Shown in pieces: positions 25,645-33,864 of a stretch of DNA of 64,000 nucleotides. Source of the stretch: Herbaspirillum rhizosphaerae_A (lineage in GTDB: Bacteria; Pseudomonadota; Gammaproteobacteria; Burkholderiales; Burkholderiaceae_D); the NCBI RefSeq assembly GCF_046025915.1, contig NZ_JAQQFR010000003.1, forward strand, positions 124,001 to 188,000. The letters are read 5' to 3'. Positions within the stretch are counted from its first letter, which is position 1. Each line of letters opens with the position of its first letter. The translations under genes were made by a program, and so were the position numbers. The notes under the pieces were generated by a model. That model searched no databases. It saw nothing but the letters and a program-made list of their open reading frames with translations, and was not told the origin of the DNA.

Positions 25645-26090
25645 ACAAACAGATTCTGGTTGCAGCATCCATTGCAAAATCTGAGGGAGAAATGAGTTTA
25701 TTTAAAACGGTGCCGCCAAATGTTGTGCAGTCCATCCGCGCCTTTCGCGTCGGCGACTTGCAGGAAGAGGCTGCTCGTCTTGGCCAGCACTTTTTGTACG
25801 CCTATTGCGCCGAGGCAATGACGAAGCAGCAGGTTCTGGCGATCATTGCGGGTGCTTTTCATTTCCCCCGCCATTTCGGCAAGAATTTTGATGCGCTCGG
25901 CGACTGCCTGACCGATTTGACGCATAAGGCCGGCCCTCAACCTGGATTTATTGTTGTTATCGAGCAATTGCCGAATACACAAAAATTCGACAAGGAAGCG
26001 CGCGAAACCTTGTTGGACGTGTTCCGCGATGCGGCGGATTTCTGGGCCGACAAGAAAGTTGCTTTCCGCGTTTTTTACTCATTTCAGTAA
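25641..26090 (+). CDS. barstar-like ribonuclease inhibitor
   Basis: A 149-residue cytoplasmic inhibitor. The barstar core is 'MTKQQVLAIIAGAFHFPRHFGKNFDALGDCLTDLTH', with the FGKNFDAL-D pattern that binds the ribonuclease active site. Two starts are possible: ATG 25641 (coupled by ATGA to the ribonuclease stop, with AGGGA before it) and ATG 25692 (with GAGGGAG before it, closer to the family's usual N-terminus). It protects the cell from the adjacent enzyme before export. Confidence 0.9.
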   Translation: MNKQILVAASIAKSEGEMSLFKTVPPNVVQSIRAFRVGDLQEEAARLGQHFLYAYCAEAMTKQQVLAIIAGAFHFPRHFGKNFDALGDCLTDLTHKAGPQPGFIVVIEQLPNTQKFDKEARETLLDVFRDAADFWADKKVAFRVFYSFQ

Positions 26091-26165
26091 CATTTACCCG
26101 CCCGTAGTTGCGTTTTTGCCGATTTTTCGTCAATTTGACCACGGGCAGCGGTTACAATGCCGACC

Positions 26166-26786
26166 ATGAGAAGCATTGTTATCCTGATTTCCGGACGCGG
26201 CAGTAATATGGAAGCCATCGTCCGGGCCGCAGAGGCTGAACACTGGCCCGTTTCCATCGCAGCAGTCATCAGTAACCGGTCTGATTCGGCCGGTCTTGAT
26301 TTCGCCCGGCAGCATGGTATTGCGACCGCAGTCGTCGCTAACAAGGACTACCCCACACGCGAGCTGTTCGACACCGCCTTACGCGCCGTCATTGATGGGT
26401 TTGCGCCCGATCTGGTGGTACTGGCCGGTTTCATGCGTATCCTGACAACGCCTTTTGTCGAACACTACGCCGGACGGATGCTGAATATTCATCCGTCGCT
26501 GCTGCCATCCTTTCCCGGGCTGGCAACGCACCGGCAAGCGTTGGCGGTGGGCGTCAAGCTGCATGGCGCGACAGTGCATTTCGTCACTCCCGATCTGGAT
26601 CACGGACCTATCGTGGTACAAGCGGCAGTGCCGGTGTTGAGCACCGACAGCGAAGAAGTGCTGGCTGAGCGCGTGCTGCAACAGGAACATCTAATTTACC
26701 CGCGCGCTGTGCGCTGGTTCGTCGAAGGCAAGCTCCGCCTGGACAACGGTCGTGTTCACATCGACCCGTCCGCCGAGCAAGTCTGA
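26166..26786 (+). CDS. purN: phosphoribosylglycinamide formyltransferase
   Basis: A 206-residue enzyme of purine synthesis that formylates GAR using 10-formyl-THF. 'IVILISGRGSNMEAI' binds the phosphate, 'NIHPSLLPSFPGLATHRQAL' contains the catalytic Asn/His, and 'HFVTPDLDHGPIVVQAAVP' the catalytic Asp. ATG 26166 gives the usual N-terminus; an ATG three codons earlier is possible. Followed after 22 bp by an rRNA methyltransferase-like gene. Confidence 0.95.
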   Translation: MRSIVILISGRGSNMEAIVRAAEAEHWPVSIAAVISNRSDSAGLDFARQHGIATAVVANKDYPTRELFDTALRAVIDGFAPDLVVLAGFMRILTTPFVEHYAGRMLNIHPSLLPSFPGLATHRQALAVGVKLHGATVHFVTPDLDHGPIVVQAAVPVLSTDSEEVLAERVLQQEHLIYPRAVRWFVEGKLRLDNGRVHIDPSAEQV

Positions 26787-26808
26787 ATATCACTTTGAAG
26801 GAAGCAGT

Positions 26809-28065
26809 ATGAGATTGCCACCCGCAATCGTTCCCCACACGGAAGAAGTCTTGCGTGAAATTTTGCGTTTTACCGGCCCGGCCGATGTGACGCTGTCGCG
26901 CTATTTCCGCGAGAATCCCAAGCTGGGCGGCCGTGAACGCGGCGTCATCGCCGAATCGGTCTATGGCTTGTTGCGCAACAAGTCGGTCTACACCAATTTT
27001 GCGGAATCCGGCGTCGGTCCAATGATGCGCCGTATGGCATTGCTGGGCCTGACGGATACCGTCAGCATCGAATCGATCGCCGGCTTGTCGACGGAAGAAG
27101 TCGAATGGCTCACGCGCACCGCGCAAATCGACCGTAACAAATTGCCGCTGGCGATGCGTTCTAATTTGCCCGCCTGGTTGCTGGAAAAACTGATCGCGCG
27201 TGACGGCGAAGCTGCCACCATGGAACTGGCCGAAGCCATGAACCAACCGGCGCCACTGGATTTGCGCGTCAACGTCATCAAGTCGAATCGTGAAGCCGTT
27301 GCCGCAGAGTTGGCCGCCGCGCCGATTCTGTGCGAACCGACACCATACTCGCCGCTGGGTTTGCGCGTGATCAAGAAGCCGGCCTTGCAAAATCTGCCCC
27401 TGTTCAAGGATGGTGCCATCGAAGTGCAGGACGAAGGAAGCCAGTTGCTGGCTCAGGTCGTCGGCGCCAAACGTGGCGAAATGATCGTCGACTTTTGTGC
27501 CGGTGCCGGTGGCAAGACGCTGGCATTGGGCGCAGCCATGCGCAATACAGGTCGTTTATATGCATTCGACGTTTCAGAGAAGCGCTTGATCAAACTCAAG
27601 CCGCGTCTGGCGCGCAGCGGTTTGTCGAACGTGCATCCGGTCATGATCGCGCATGAGAACGACGCCAAGGTCAAGCGCCTGGCAGGCAAGATCGACCGTG
27701 TACTGGTCGATGCGCCTTGCAGCGGTTTGGGCACCTTGCGCCGCAATCCCGACATGAAATGGCGTCAGACGGTGGAAACCATCGCAGAGATGCACGCCAA
27801 GCAGGTCAATATTCTGACCAGCGCAGCCCGTCTGTTGAAGGCTGGCGGTCGCCTGGTCTATGGCACCTGCAGTTTCCTCAATGAAGAAAACGAAGATGTC
27901 GTCGTTGAATTCTTGCAAAACAATGCCGACTTCACGCTGGTGCCGATGAGCGTCGTGCTGGAAGAGCAAAAGATTGCACTGGAAATGGGTGACTACCTGA
28001 AGCTGCTGCCGAACCTGCATCAGACGGATGGTTTCTTCGCTGCCGTATTGGAACGCAAGAAATAA
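26809..28065 (+). CDS. RsmB/NOP-family RNA 5-methylcytosine methyltransferase
   Basis: A 418-residue SAM-dependent enzyme. Residues about 1-150 form an N-terminal RNA-binding helical domain; the catalytic part has 'VQDEGSQLLAQVVGAKRGEMIVDFCAGAGGKTLAL', 'YAFDVSEKRL', the motif IV 'VLVDAPCSGLGTLRRNPDMKW' and motif VI 'LVYGTCSFLNEENEDVV'. Both cysteines of the two-Cys m5C mechanism are present. GGAAG precedes ATG 26809. It is shorter than and diverged from the classic rsmB next to fmt; E. coli-type RsmB lies elsewhere in most relatives, so the exact RNA target is uncertain. Confidence 0.88.
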   Translation: MRLPPAIVPHTEEVLREILRFTGPADVTLSRYFRENPKLGGRERGVIAESVYGLLRNKSVYTNFAESGVGPMMRRMALLGLTDTVSIESIAGLSTEEVEWLTRTAQIDRNKLPLAMRSNLPAWLLEKLIARDGEAATMELAEAMNQPAPLDLRVNVIKSNREAVAAELAAAPILCEPTPYSPLGLRVIKKPALQNLPLFKDGAIEVQDEGSQLLAQVVGAKRGEMIVDFCAGAGGKTLALGAAMRNTGRLYAFDVSEKRLIKLKPRLARSGLSNVHPVMIAHENDAKVKRLAGKIDRVLVDAPCSGLGTLRRNPDMKWRQTVETIAEMHAKQVNILTSAARLLKAGGRLVYGTCSFLNEENEDVVVEFLQNNADFTLVPMSVVLEEQKIALEMGDYLKLLPNLHQTDGFFAAVLERKK

Positions 28066-28652
28066 TGCGGGCAGGCATCTGGCCGGCGCGCCGGGCTATC
28101 TGGCTGTCGCTGGCGCTGCTATCCGTCAGCGCAGCGACGCAGGCTTTTGACTCCGGCGGCGCCAACGGTACACAGCCGATGGCGGCGCAGGGAACCCTGC
28201 AGGTCGCTTTCACACCCGGCGACGACATCGAAGGCCTGATTACGGAAACGCTCGACAAGGCGCGCAAGCAGGTTCTGATGCAAGCCTATATTCTGACGAG
28301 CAAACCGCTGACCAACGCCTTGATCGCTGCGCACAAACGCGGCGTCGATGTGCGTGTGCTGGTCGATGCCGACCAGCTCAACAAGTCCGGGCGCGAGCGT
28401 ATTGCCGATATGCAGAAAGCTGGCATCAAGGTCTTGCAAGAAACAAAATACAAGAGCGCCCACAATAAAGTTATCGTCATCGACGCCGGCAATGCTGACG
28501 CGACGGTGATTACCGGTAGCTACAATTTCACCTGGACTGCGCAAAACAAGAACGCGGAAAATATCCTGGTTGCACGCAAAAATCCGCCGCTCGCTGCCAA
28601 ATACGCCGCCAACTGGATGCGCCATTTCCAGGAAGCCGAGGCGTATCAATAA
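28065..28652 (+). CDS. secreted phospholipase D-like endonuclease (Nuc family)
   Basis: A 195-residue protein with signal peptide ('WLSLALLSVSAATQAFD') and a single HKD motif, 'SAHNKVIVIDAGNADATVITGSYNFTWTAQNKNAEN'. One-HKD Nuc proteins dimerise to make the active site and cut DNA non-specifically in the periplasm. It starts one base into the stop of the preceding methyltransferase gene (TAATG), so the two are coupled although their functions look unrelated. Confidence 0.88.
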   Translation: MRAGIWPARRAIWLSLALLSVSAATQAFDSGGANGTQPMAAQGTLQVAFTPGDDIEGLITETLDKARKQVLMQAYILTSKPLTNALIAAHKRGVDVRVLVDADQLNKSGRERIADMQKAGIKVLQETKYKSAHNKVIVIDAGNADATVITGSYNFTWTAQNKNAENILVARKNPPLAAKYAANWMRHFQEAEAYQ

Positions 28653-28701
28653 GATTGACTACAGATTGACTGCATAGCGCGTCTGCTTCTCTACAAGGAC
28701 C

Positions 28702-30039
28702 ATGTCAACTTTGCTCTCCGATTTCTACGAATACCTGTTTGGCGATCTGGCCCCGTTGGAGCTGATGCGCCAGGCCGTCGTCATTCTCATGTGCGTACTG
28801 GTTGGGCTGGGCTTGTCACGCTGGCTGCGCAAGCTGTTTATACTTTCCTCCAGCGAAGACAGCGTCGTTAATATCGGCGTGAAAAGCTTCGTGCGGGTGT
28901 TATCGCCGCTGTTGATTTTGATCCTGCTGGTCGTGGCGCGGCTAGTGCTCATGCGCCTGAAGCTGCCGGTGACGCTGTGGCAAGTCATGTTGCCGCTGAT
29001 GATTTCGCAGGTGGCGATGCGCTTCGTGTTCTATGTGCTGCGCCGGATCTTCATCAAGGACGTCACCGCAGGCGCTTTCCTTCAGCTATTTGAAAAAATC
29101 TTCGCGATTCTGGTCTGGATCTGCGTAGTGCTCTACATCACCGGGCTGTGGCCTGATCTGGTTGATTACCTCGATACCACCATGCTGCCGCTGGGTCGTC
29201 ACAAGACGTCGATGTTGACCATCCTGCAGGCGACGGCATCGGTATTGGTGACATTGATCATCGCCATGTGGGCAGGCGCCATGCTGGAAGACCGCCTCAT
29301 GAAGCTCAATACCATGCATTCGTCGCTGCGAACCGTGGTGGCGCGGCTGGTGCGTGCGATCTTGATTCTGGTGGCGATTCTGGTCAGCCTCTCGCTGGTC
29401 GGCATCGATCTGACGGTGTTGTCCGTGTTCGGCGGCGCTTTGGGCGTCGGCCTCGGTCTGGGTTTGCAAAAGATTGCCAGCAGCTACGTATCGGGATTTG
29501 TGATCTTGTTGGAGCGCAGTCTGGCTATCGGCGACATGGTCAACGTCGATCGCTATTTCGGAAAAGTCACGCAGATCAATACGCGCTACACTATTCTGGA
29601 AGGTCTGGACGGCATCGAATCGGTGTTGCCGAATGAGATGTTCATGTCCAGCCCGGTGCAGAATTATTCGCTGAATCGAAAAATTATACGTTTGGCAACA
29701 CAAGTTACCATTTTGTATCAGGACGATATCGAAACGGTATTGTCTATGCTGGAGCAGGCCACAATTAACGTGGAGCGGGTGTCAGACCAGATTCTGCCGC
29801 AAGCCCTCCTGATCAAGATCGGGGAAGACGGTTTGCAGCTGGAAATAGGTTTTTGGATCACCGACCCTGAAAACGGTCGTCTGAATGTGCTCTCGGACGT
29901 TAACAGAGCAATCTGGCGGGTGTTTAAAACCCAGGGAATCCAGGTGGCGCATCCAAAACGCGACATTCGCGTGATGGATCAGCGCAGTTTTGAACAAAGT
30001 GTTGTCGGTCAGGCATCTTCCATGCACAAGGATGCATAA
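28702..30039 (+). CDS. MscS-family mechanosensitive channel
   Basis: A 445-residue inner-membrane protein. Several N-terminal membrane helices precede the pore helix 'VLSVFGGALGVGLGLGLQKIASSYVSGFVILLERSLAIGDMV', a Gly/Ala-patterned TM3 as in MscS. A cytoplasmic beta domain follows ('NTRYTILEGLDGIESVLPNEMFMSSPVQNYS'). Opens under membrane tension to release solutes. The extra helices place it in the YbdG/MscM-like longer class. No sign of an operon partner. Confidence 0.9.
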   Translation: MSTLLSDFYEYLFGDLAPLELMRQAVVILMCVLVGLGLSRWLRKLFILSSSEDSVVNIGVKSFVRVLSPLLILILLVVARLVLMRLKLPVTLWQVMLPLMISQVAMRFVFYVLRRIFIKDVTAGAFLQLFEKIFAILVWICVVLYITGLWPDLVDYLDTTMLPLGRHKTSMLTILQATASVLVTLIIAMWAGAMLEDRLMKLNTMHSSLRTVVARLVRAILILVAILVSLSLVGIDLTVLSVFGGALGVGLGLGLQKIASSYVSGFVILLERSLAIGDMVNVDRYFGKVTQINTRYTILEGLDGIESVLPNEMFMSSPVQNYSLNRKIIRLATQVTILYQDDIETVLSMLEQATINVERVSDQILPQALLIKIGEDGLQLEIGFWITDPENGRLNVLSDVNRAIWRVFKTQGIQVAHPKRDIRVMDQRSFEQSVVGQASSMHKDA

Positions 30040-30083
30040 TCAGCGTACAATGCCGGAAAATACAAGAATATAAGTGGTAGATG

Positions 30084-30117
30084 GTTGCAGCCTAAGTTTG
30101 CAACTCTTGTTTGCAAC
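30084..30117 (+). promoter_or_regulatory. TTGCA inverted/direct repeat before the desaturase gene
   Basis: GTTGCA (30084-30089) and TGCAAC (30099-30104) are inverted around 9 bp, and a further TTGCAAC follows at 30111-30117. The cluster sits about 85 bp before the desaturase start and could bind a lipid-responsive repressor. Speculative. Confidence 0.35.
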
Positions 30118-30201
30118 GAGGTTCTAACCTTGTCGCCCTTATCGGCTGGCGACTCAGCTTGGCAAGTTCAATTGCCGTGACGTATTTCTTTTGGAGTGGT
30201 A

Positions 30202-31398
30202 ATGACAGTAGATTCGATCCTGGACTTTCTTTCGAACGGCTTGCTGCACGCAACCGGTTGGCAGATTTTCTTTTACACCCTGATCATGACGCACATCACG
30301 ATCGCCGGTGTGACCATTTACCTGCATCGCTGCCAGGCGCACCGTGCGTTGGATTTGCACGCCATTCCAAGCCACTTTTTCCGTCTCTGGTTGTGGATGA
30401 CCACAGGCATGGTCACCAAGGAATGGGCTGCGATTCACCGCAAGCACCATGCCAAGTGCGAAACTGAAGAAGATCCGCATAGCCCGCAAGTACGCGGCAT
30501 CAAAAAGGTGCTGCTGGAAGGCGCCGAACTGTATCGCGCTGAATCCCGCAACGCCGAAACCATGGAAAAGTATGGCCATGGCACACCGGACGACTGGATC
30601 GAGCACAATATTTATAGCAAATTCGGCTGGCAAGGTGTCGGCCTGATGCTGATCATCAACGTCATGCTGTTCGGCGTTATCGGCCTGACCGTTTGGGCTG
30701 TGCAGATGCTGTGGATCCCTATCACCGCCGCCGGCATCATCAACGGTATCGGCCACTTCTGGGGCTACCGCAACTACGATTGCAACGATGCTGCGACCAA
30801 TGTGTTCCCATGGGGAATCATCATCGGCGGCGAAGAACTGCACAACAATCACCACACCTTCGGCACATCGGCCAAGCTGTCGTCCAAGTGGTATGAGTTC
30901 GACATCGGCTGGATGTACATCCGCATTCTGGAGATGATGGGTCTGGCCAAGGTCAAGAAGGTTGCACCGGCACCGAAGTTTGATCGTCAGAAGCTGGTCG
31001 CCGACTTCGACACGCTGCAATCCGTGATCGCCAATCGCTACGATGTCATGTCCAAGTACGCCAAGTCGCTCAAGCGCGCCTGGGCTGATGAGCTGGAACA
31101 TCTGGCTGAAAAGGCCAAGCTGGAATCACGTTTCCTGAAGTCATCCAAGAAGTTGCTGCAACGTGAGCCGGCCAAGCTGGAAGACGGTCAAAAGCAACAA
31201 TTGTCCGAACTGTTCACACACAGCAAGGCGCTGCAAACCATGCACGAAATGCGTGTGGAACTGGGTTTGATCTGGGGCCGCTCCAACTCGACGCGCGAAC
31301 AGCTGTTGCATCAGCTGCAAGACTGGTGCGTGCGTGCAGAAGCTTCCGGCATCCATGCGTTGCGCGACTTCGCCCAACGCCTGCGTAGCTACGCTTAA
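30202..31398 (+). CDS. membrane fatty acid desaturase with C-terminal extension
   Basis: A 398-residue di-iron membrane enzyme. The three His boxes are 'HRCQAH', 'HRKHH' and 'HNNHH', with 'FGTSAKLSSKWYEFDIGW' after the last, as in delta-9 acyl-CoA/acyl-lipid desaturases. Two pairs of membrane helices are visible. Residues from about 270 to the end form a charged, helical extension not needed for catalysis and longer than in the minimal family. TTGGAG precedes ATG 30202 by 5 bases. Introduces a double bond into membrane fatty acids, probably for membrane fluidity. Confidence 0.9.
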   Translation: MTVDSILDFLSNGLLHATGWQIFFYTLIMTHITIAGVTIYLHRCQAHRALDLHAIPSHFFRLWLWMTTGMVTKEWAAIHRKHHAKCETEEDPHSPQVRGIKKVLLEGAELYRAESRNAETMEKYGHGTPDDWIEHNIYSKFGWQGVGLMLIINVMLFGVIGLTVWAVQMLWIPITAAGIINGIGHFWGYRNYDCNDAATNVFPWGIIIGGEELHNNHHTFGTSAKLSSKWYEFDIGWMYIRILEMMGLAKVKKVAPAPKFDRQKLVADFDTLQSVIANRYDVMSKYAKSLKRAWADELEHLAEKAKLESRFLKSSKKLLQREPAKLEDGQKQQLSELFTHSKALQTMHEMRVELGLIWGRSNSTREQLLHQLQDWCVRAEASGIHALRDFAQRLRSYA

Positions 31399-31414
31399 TT
31401 TGTCTTGGTCGGCT

Positions 31415-31795
31415 GTGGGTAAAATCTATTCTTCGGTTTTGCTCACGGCCGTCGCCGCTTTGGCGGCACTTCCCGGCGCAACGCTGGCGAAGACTTCAAA
31501 CCTTAGTCTCCCTGGTATCAAACTGTTCAGTCAGCAACGCGTGATTTACCGCTGTGCAGGCGACGTGCGCTTGCCTGTGCGTTATCTCAACACGGATGCC
31601 GGCGCGCTTGCCTATTTGCCTGCGGGCGGCAAGAGGCTACTGTTCGTCAGTGTGGTCGCCGCTTCCGGCGTGAAGTATGTGGCCGGAAACTACGTCTGGT
31701 GGAGCAAAGGCAGGGAAGGCTTTTTGGCCGATAAAACGCAGGGCGAGGATGCCGAGCCGATCTTGAGGGACTGCAAGCAGATCGAAAACTGGTAG
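31415..31795 (+). CDS. MliC-like exported protein (lysozyme inhibitor family)
   Basis: About 126 residues with a signal peptide ('SSVLLTAVAALAALPGATLA') and an MliC-type domain: 'VIYRCAGDVRLPVRYLNTDAGALAYLPAGGKRLLF', then 'GNYVWWSKGREGFLAD' and a late Cys in 'LRDCKQIENW' that may pair with the first. Family members bind C-type lysozyme in the periplasm or outer membrane. No lipobox, so soluble or processed differently from classic MliC. The start is uncertain: GTG 31415 is chosen; a TTG at 31400 also exists and neither has a good ribosome site. Confidence 0.75.
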   Translation: MGKIYSSVLLTAVAALAALPGATLAKTSNLSLPGIKLFSQQRVIYRCAGDVRLPVRYLNTDAGALAYLPAGGKRLLFVSVVAASGVKYVAGNYVWWSKGREGFLADKTQGEDAEPILRDCKQIENW

Positions 31796-31895
31796 AGCAG
31801 TCTGGTCGTACAAATGGCAGTGAGCCTGAGCGGTCACGTCCATCAACAAGGTTAGCGCTAATACCAATATTCCAGGCAATAATATTCAACGCAAT

Positions 31896-31930
31896 AAAAA
31901 GCCCCGCAGATTTGCATCGCGGGGCTTTTT
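31896..31930. terminator. bidirectional terminator between MliC-like gene and rpmG
   Basis: AAAAAGCCCCGC and GCGGGGCTTTTT pair perfectly over 12 bp around an 11-nt loop, with A- and T-tracts. Confidence 0.94.
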
Positions 31931-31950
31931 ACTTACAAGAGAAAAATCAA

Positions 31951-32118
31951 TTACTTGATCTTGGTCTCTTTGTATTCGACGTGCTTACGTGCCTTGGGAT
32001 CAAACTTCATGATCGCCAGCTTCTCAGGCGTTGTACGCTTGTTCTTTGTCGTGGTGTAGAAGTGACCTGTACCTGCGGTCGACTCCAACTTGATTTTGTC
32101 GCGGCCGGATTTAGCCAT
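31951..32118 (-). CDS. rpmG: 50S ribosomal protein L33
   Basis: A 55-residue ribosomal protein that begins 'MAKSGRDKIKLESTAGTGHF' and continues with the Thr/Lys-rich 'YTTTKNKRTTPEKLAIMKFDPKAR', the usual bL33 text. No zinc-binding cysteines, so it is the C-minus form. AAAGGAAACC precedes the ATG. It lies 24 bp after rpmB on the same strand, the standard order. Confidence 0.97.
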   Translation of the reverse strand: MAKSGRDKIKLESTAGTGHFYTTTKNKRTTPEKLAIMKFDPKARKHVEYKETKIK

Positions 32119-32142
32119 GATAGGTTTCCTTTACTCTGCTAG

Positions 32143-32379
32143 TTAGACTTTTTCGCCGCGAGCACGCATGTCGACCAAAACGGCATCAATGCCGACTTTG
32201 TCGATTACGCGCAAACCAGCGTTGGACAAGCGCAGGGAAACCCAGCGGTTTTCCGACTCAACGAAAATGCGACGGTTTTGCAGGTTAGGCAAAAAGCGAC
32301 GCTTGGTCTTGTTATTCGCATGGGAGACGTTGTTGCCGACCATCGGCCCCTTCCCGGTGACTTGGCAGACACGTGCCAT
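32143..32379 (-). CDS. rpmB: 50S ribosomal protein L28
   Basis: A 78-residue protein with 'MARVCQVTGKGPMVGNNVSH' and 'NLQNRRIFVESENRWVSLRLS', the conserved bL28 sequence. AAGGAGT precedes the ATG. The upstream AT-rich region (32400-32520) carries the promoter of the rpmB-rpmG unit. Confidence 0.97.
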   Translation of the reverse strand: MARVCQVTGKGPMVGNNVSHANNKTKRRFLPNLQNRRIFVESENRWVSLRLSNAGLRVIDKVGIDAVLVDMRARGEKV

Positions 32380-32593
32380 GTTGATACTCCTTATAAATTC
32401 CAGAAATTGGAAAAAAGGAGAGTATATACAGAAAACTCTGATTTTTCAATGACTTGCGAAAAACAATTGTGTCGGAGTTTGTTTTTTAATTTAACAATTA
32501 AATATGCATGCTATGCATCCCCTGAGTTTCGCGGAATTGCTATCGTGGCCCCGCAGCTCTCCGTGGGCACGGGACGCAAGGCTACAGCAGTAT

Positions 32594-33268
32594 TCATAGC
32601 TGCCCGTGCTCTGCGAAGGAATGTGTTTCCCGCCCGGCCACTACAATGTGATCCAGCACCTTGATGTCGACCAGGTTCAGCGCCTGTTTGAGATTGCTGG
32701 TCAGATGCAGGTCGGCGGCGCTCGGCGCGACTTCTCCGGATGGATGGTTGTGCGCAAGAATCAGGCTGGCCGCATTATGCGCCAGCGCCGCTTTGACGAT
32801 TTCGCGCGGATAGACGCTCGCATGCGTCAGTGTGCCGCGAAACAGTTCCTCCGACTCGATCAGGCGATTTTTGACGTCGAGAAACAGGACGACGAAGGCT
32901 TCATAGGCTTTTCCATGGAACAGTAACTGTAGATACTGCTTCACCGCCTGCGGAGAGTTGAGCGTGGTTCCTGCGCGCAACTCTTCCGACAAGGCGCGCC
33001 GGGCAAGCTCCAGTACCGCCTGCAACTGAGCATATTTGGCCGGGCCCAGCCCATTGATGCGGACGAAATCGGCCAGCCTGGCGGCAAACAAGGCCTGTAG
33101 CGAGCCGAAATGTCCCACCATATCGCGCCCCAGATCGACCGCGCTTTTGCCGGCCACGCCAACACGCAGGAACACTGCCAGTAATTCGGCGTCAGAGAGG
33201 GCATGGGCGCCTTGTTTAATGAGACGTTCGCGCGGGCGCTGGTCTTCCGGCCAGTCAGTAATCGCCAT
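32594..33268 (-). CDS. radC: RadC family JAB-domain protein
   Basis: A 224-residue protein. An N-terminal helix-hairpin-helix part ('FVRINGLGPAKYAQLQAVLELARR') is followed by the JAB/MPN domain with 'LILAHNHPSGEVAPSAAD', the metal-binding HxH...D motif. Full length for chromosomal RadC. The family's molecular role is unsettled despite the repair-related name. Divergent from fkpB. Confidence 0.94.
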   Translation of the reverse strand: MAITDWPEDQRPRERLIKQGAHALSDAELLAVFLRVGVAGKSAVDLGRDMVGHFGSLQALFAARLADFVRINGLGPAKYAQLQAVLELARRALSEELRAGTTLNSPQAVKQYLQLLFHGKAYEAFVVLFLDVKNRLIESEELFRGTLTHASVYPREIVKAALAHNAASLILAHNHPSGEVAPSAADLHLTSNLKQALNLVDIKVLDHIVVAGRETHSFAEHGQL

Positions 33269-33398
33269 GGAGTCCTTGGTTCGTTAAATTTAGTGAATGA
33301 ATTAAGCGGTCTGAAGTCGAGGCTTGTTTTTACGGAGTAGGGCAAGGTGGCTTACAATAGCGGGCTGTCACGCCTACTGAATTTACTGAATACTCTTC

Positions 33399-33854
33399 AT
33401 GTCCAACGCATCTGTCCCGGTCGTCACCGAAAACGCCTACCTCACACTGCATTACCGCCTGGCATCCATGGCCGGCGAAAATATCGTCAGCACCTTTGAG
33501 GAAAAGCCCGCTACGCTGCAATTTGGCCAGGGCCAATTGGCGCCGTTTCTGGAGGCTTGCTTGCTGGGATTGGAAGAGGGTGCGCATCAGACGTTTGAGC
33601 TGTCTCCCGATAAGGCTTTTGGGCCGCGCAACCCGGAATTGGTTCAGCGCATCTCGCGCGCCACGCTGGAAGAAAATTCGTCCATGGATGAAGATTATCG
33701 CGTCGGTGACCTCGTCGATTTTGCAGCACCGGGCGGCGGACGCTTTGCCGGCGTGCTGCGCGAGATTGACGAGCAGGGCGCGCTGTTTGATTTCAATCAT
33801 CCGCTGGCCGGACAAACGTTGAAATTTGAAGTGAAAATCATCGGGATTCTGTAA
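33399..33854 (+). CDS. fkpB: FKBP-type peptidyl-prolyl isomerase (SlpA/FkpB)
   Basis: A 151-residue cytoplasmic isomerase of the SlyD/SlpA group. 'LTLHYRLASMAGENIVSTFEEKPATLQFGQGQLAPFLEACLLGLEEG' is the FKBP core and 'DFNHPLAGQTLKFEVKIIGI' the family end. The insert-in-flap domain lies between ('AFGPRNPELVQRISR'). It precedes ispH by 10 bp, the arrangement seen in many proteobacteria. Confidence 0.93.
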   Translation: MSNASVPVVTENAYLTLHYRLASMAGENIVSTFEEKPATLQFGQGQLAPFLEACLLGLEEGAHQTFELSPDKAFGPRNPELVQRISRATLEENSSMDEDYRVGDLVDFAAPGGGRFAGVLREIDEQGALFDFNHPLAGQTLKFEVKIIGIL

Positions 33855-33864
33855 GGTGCTCGAT

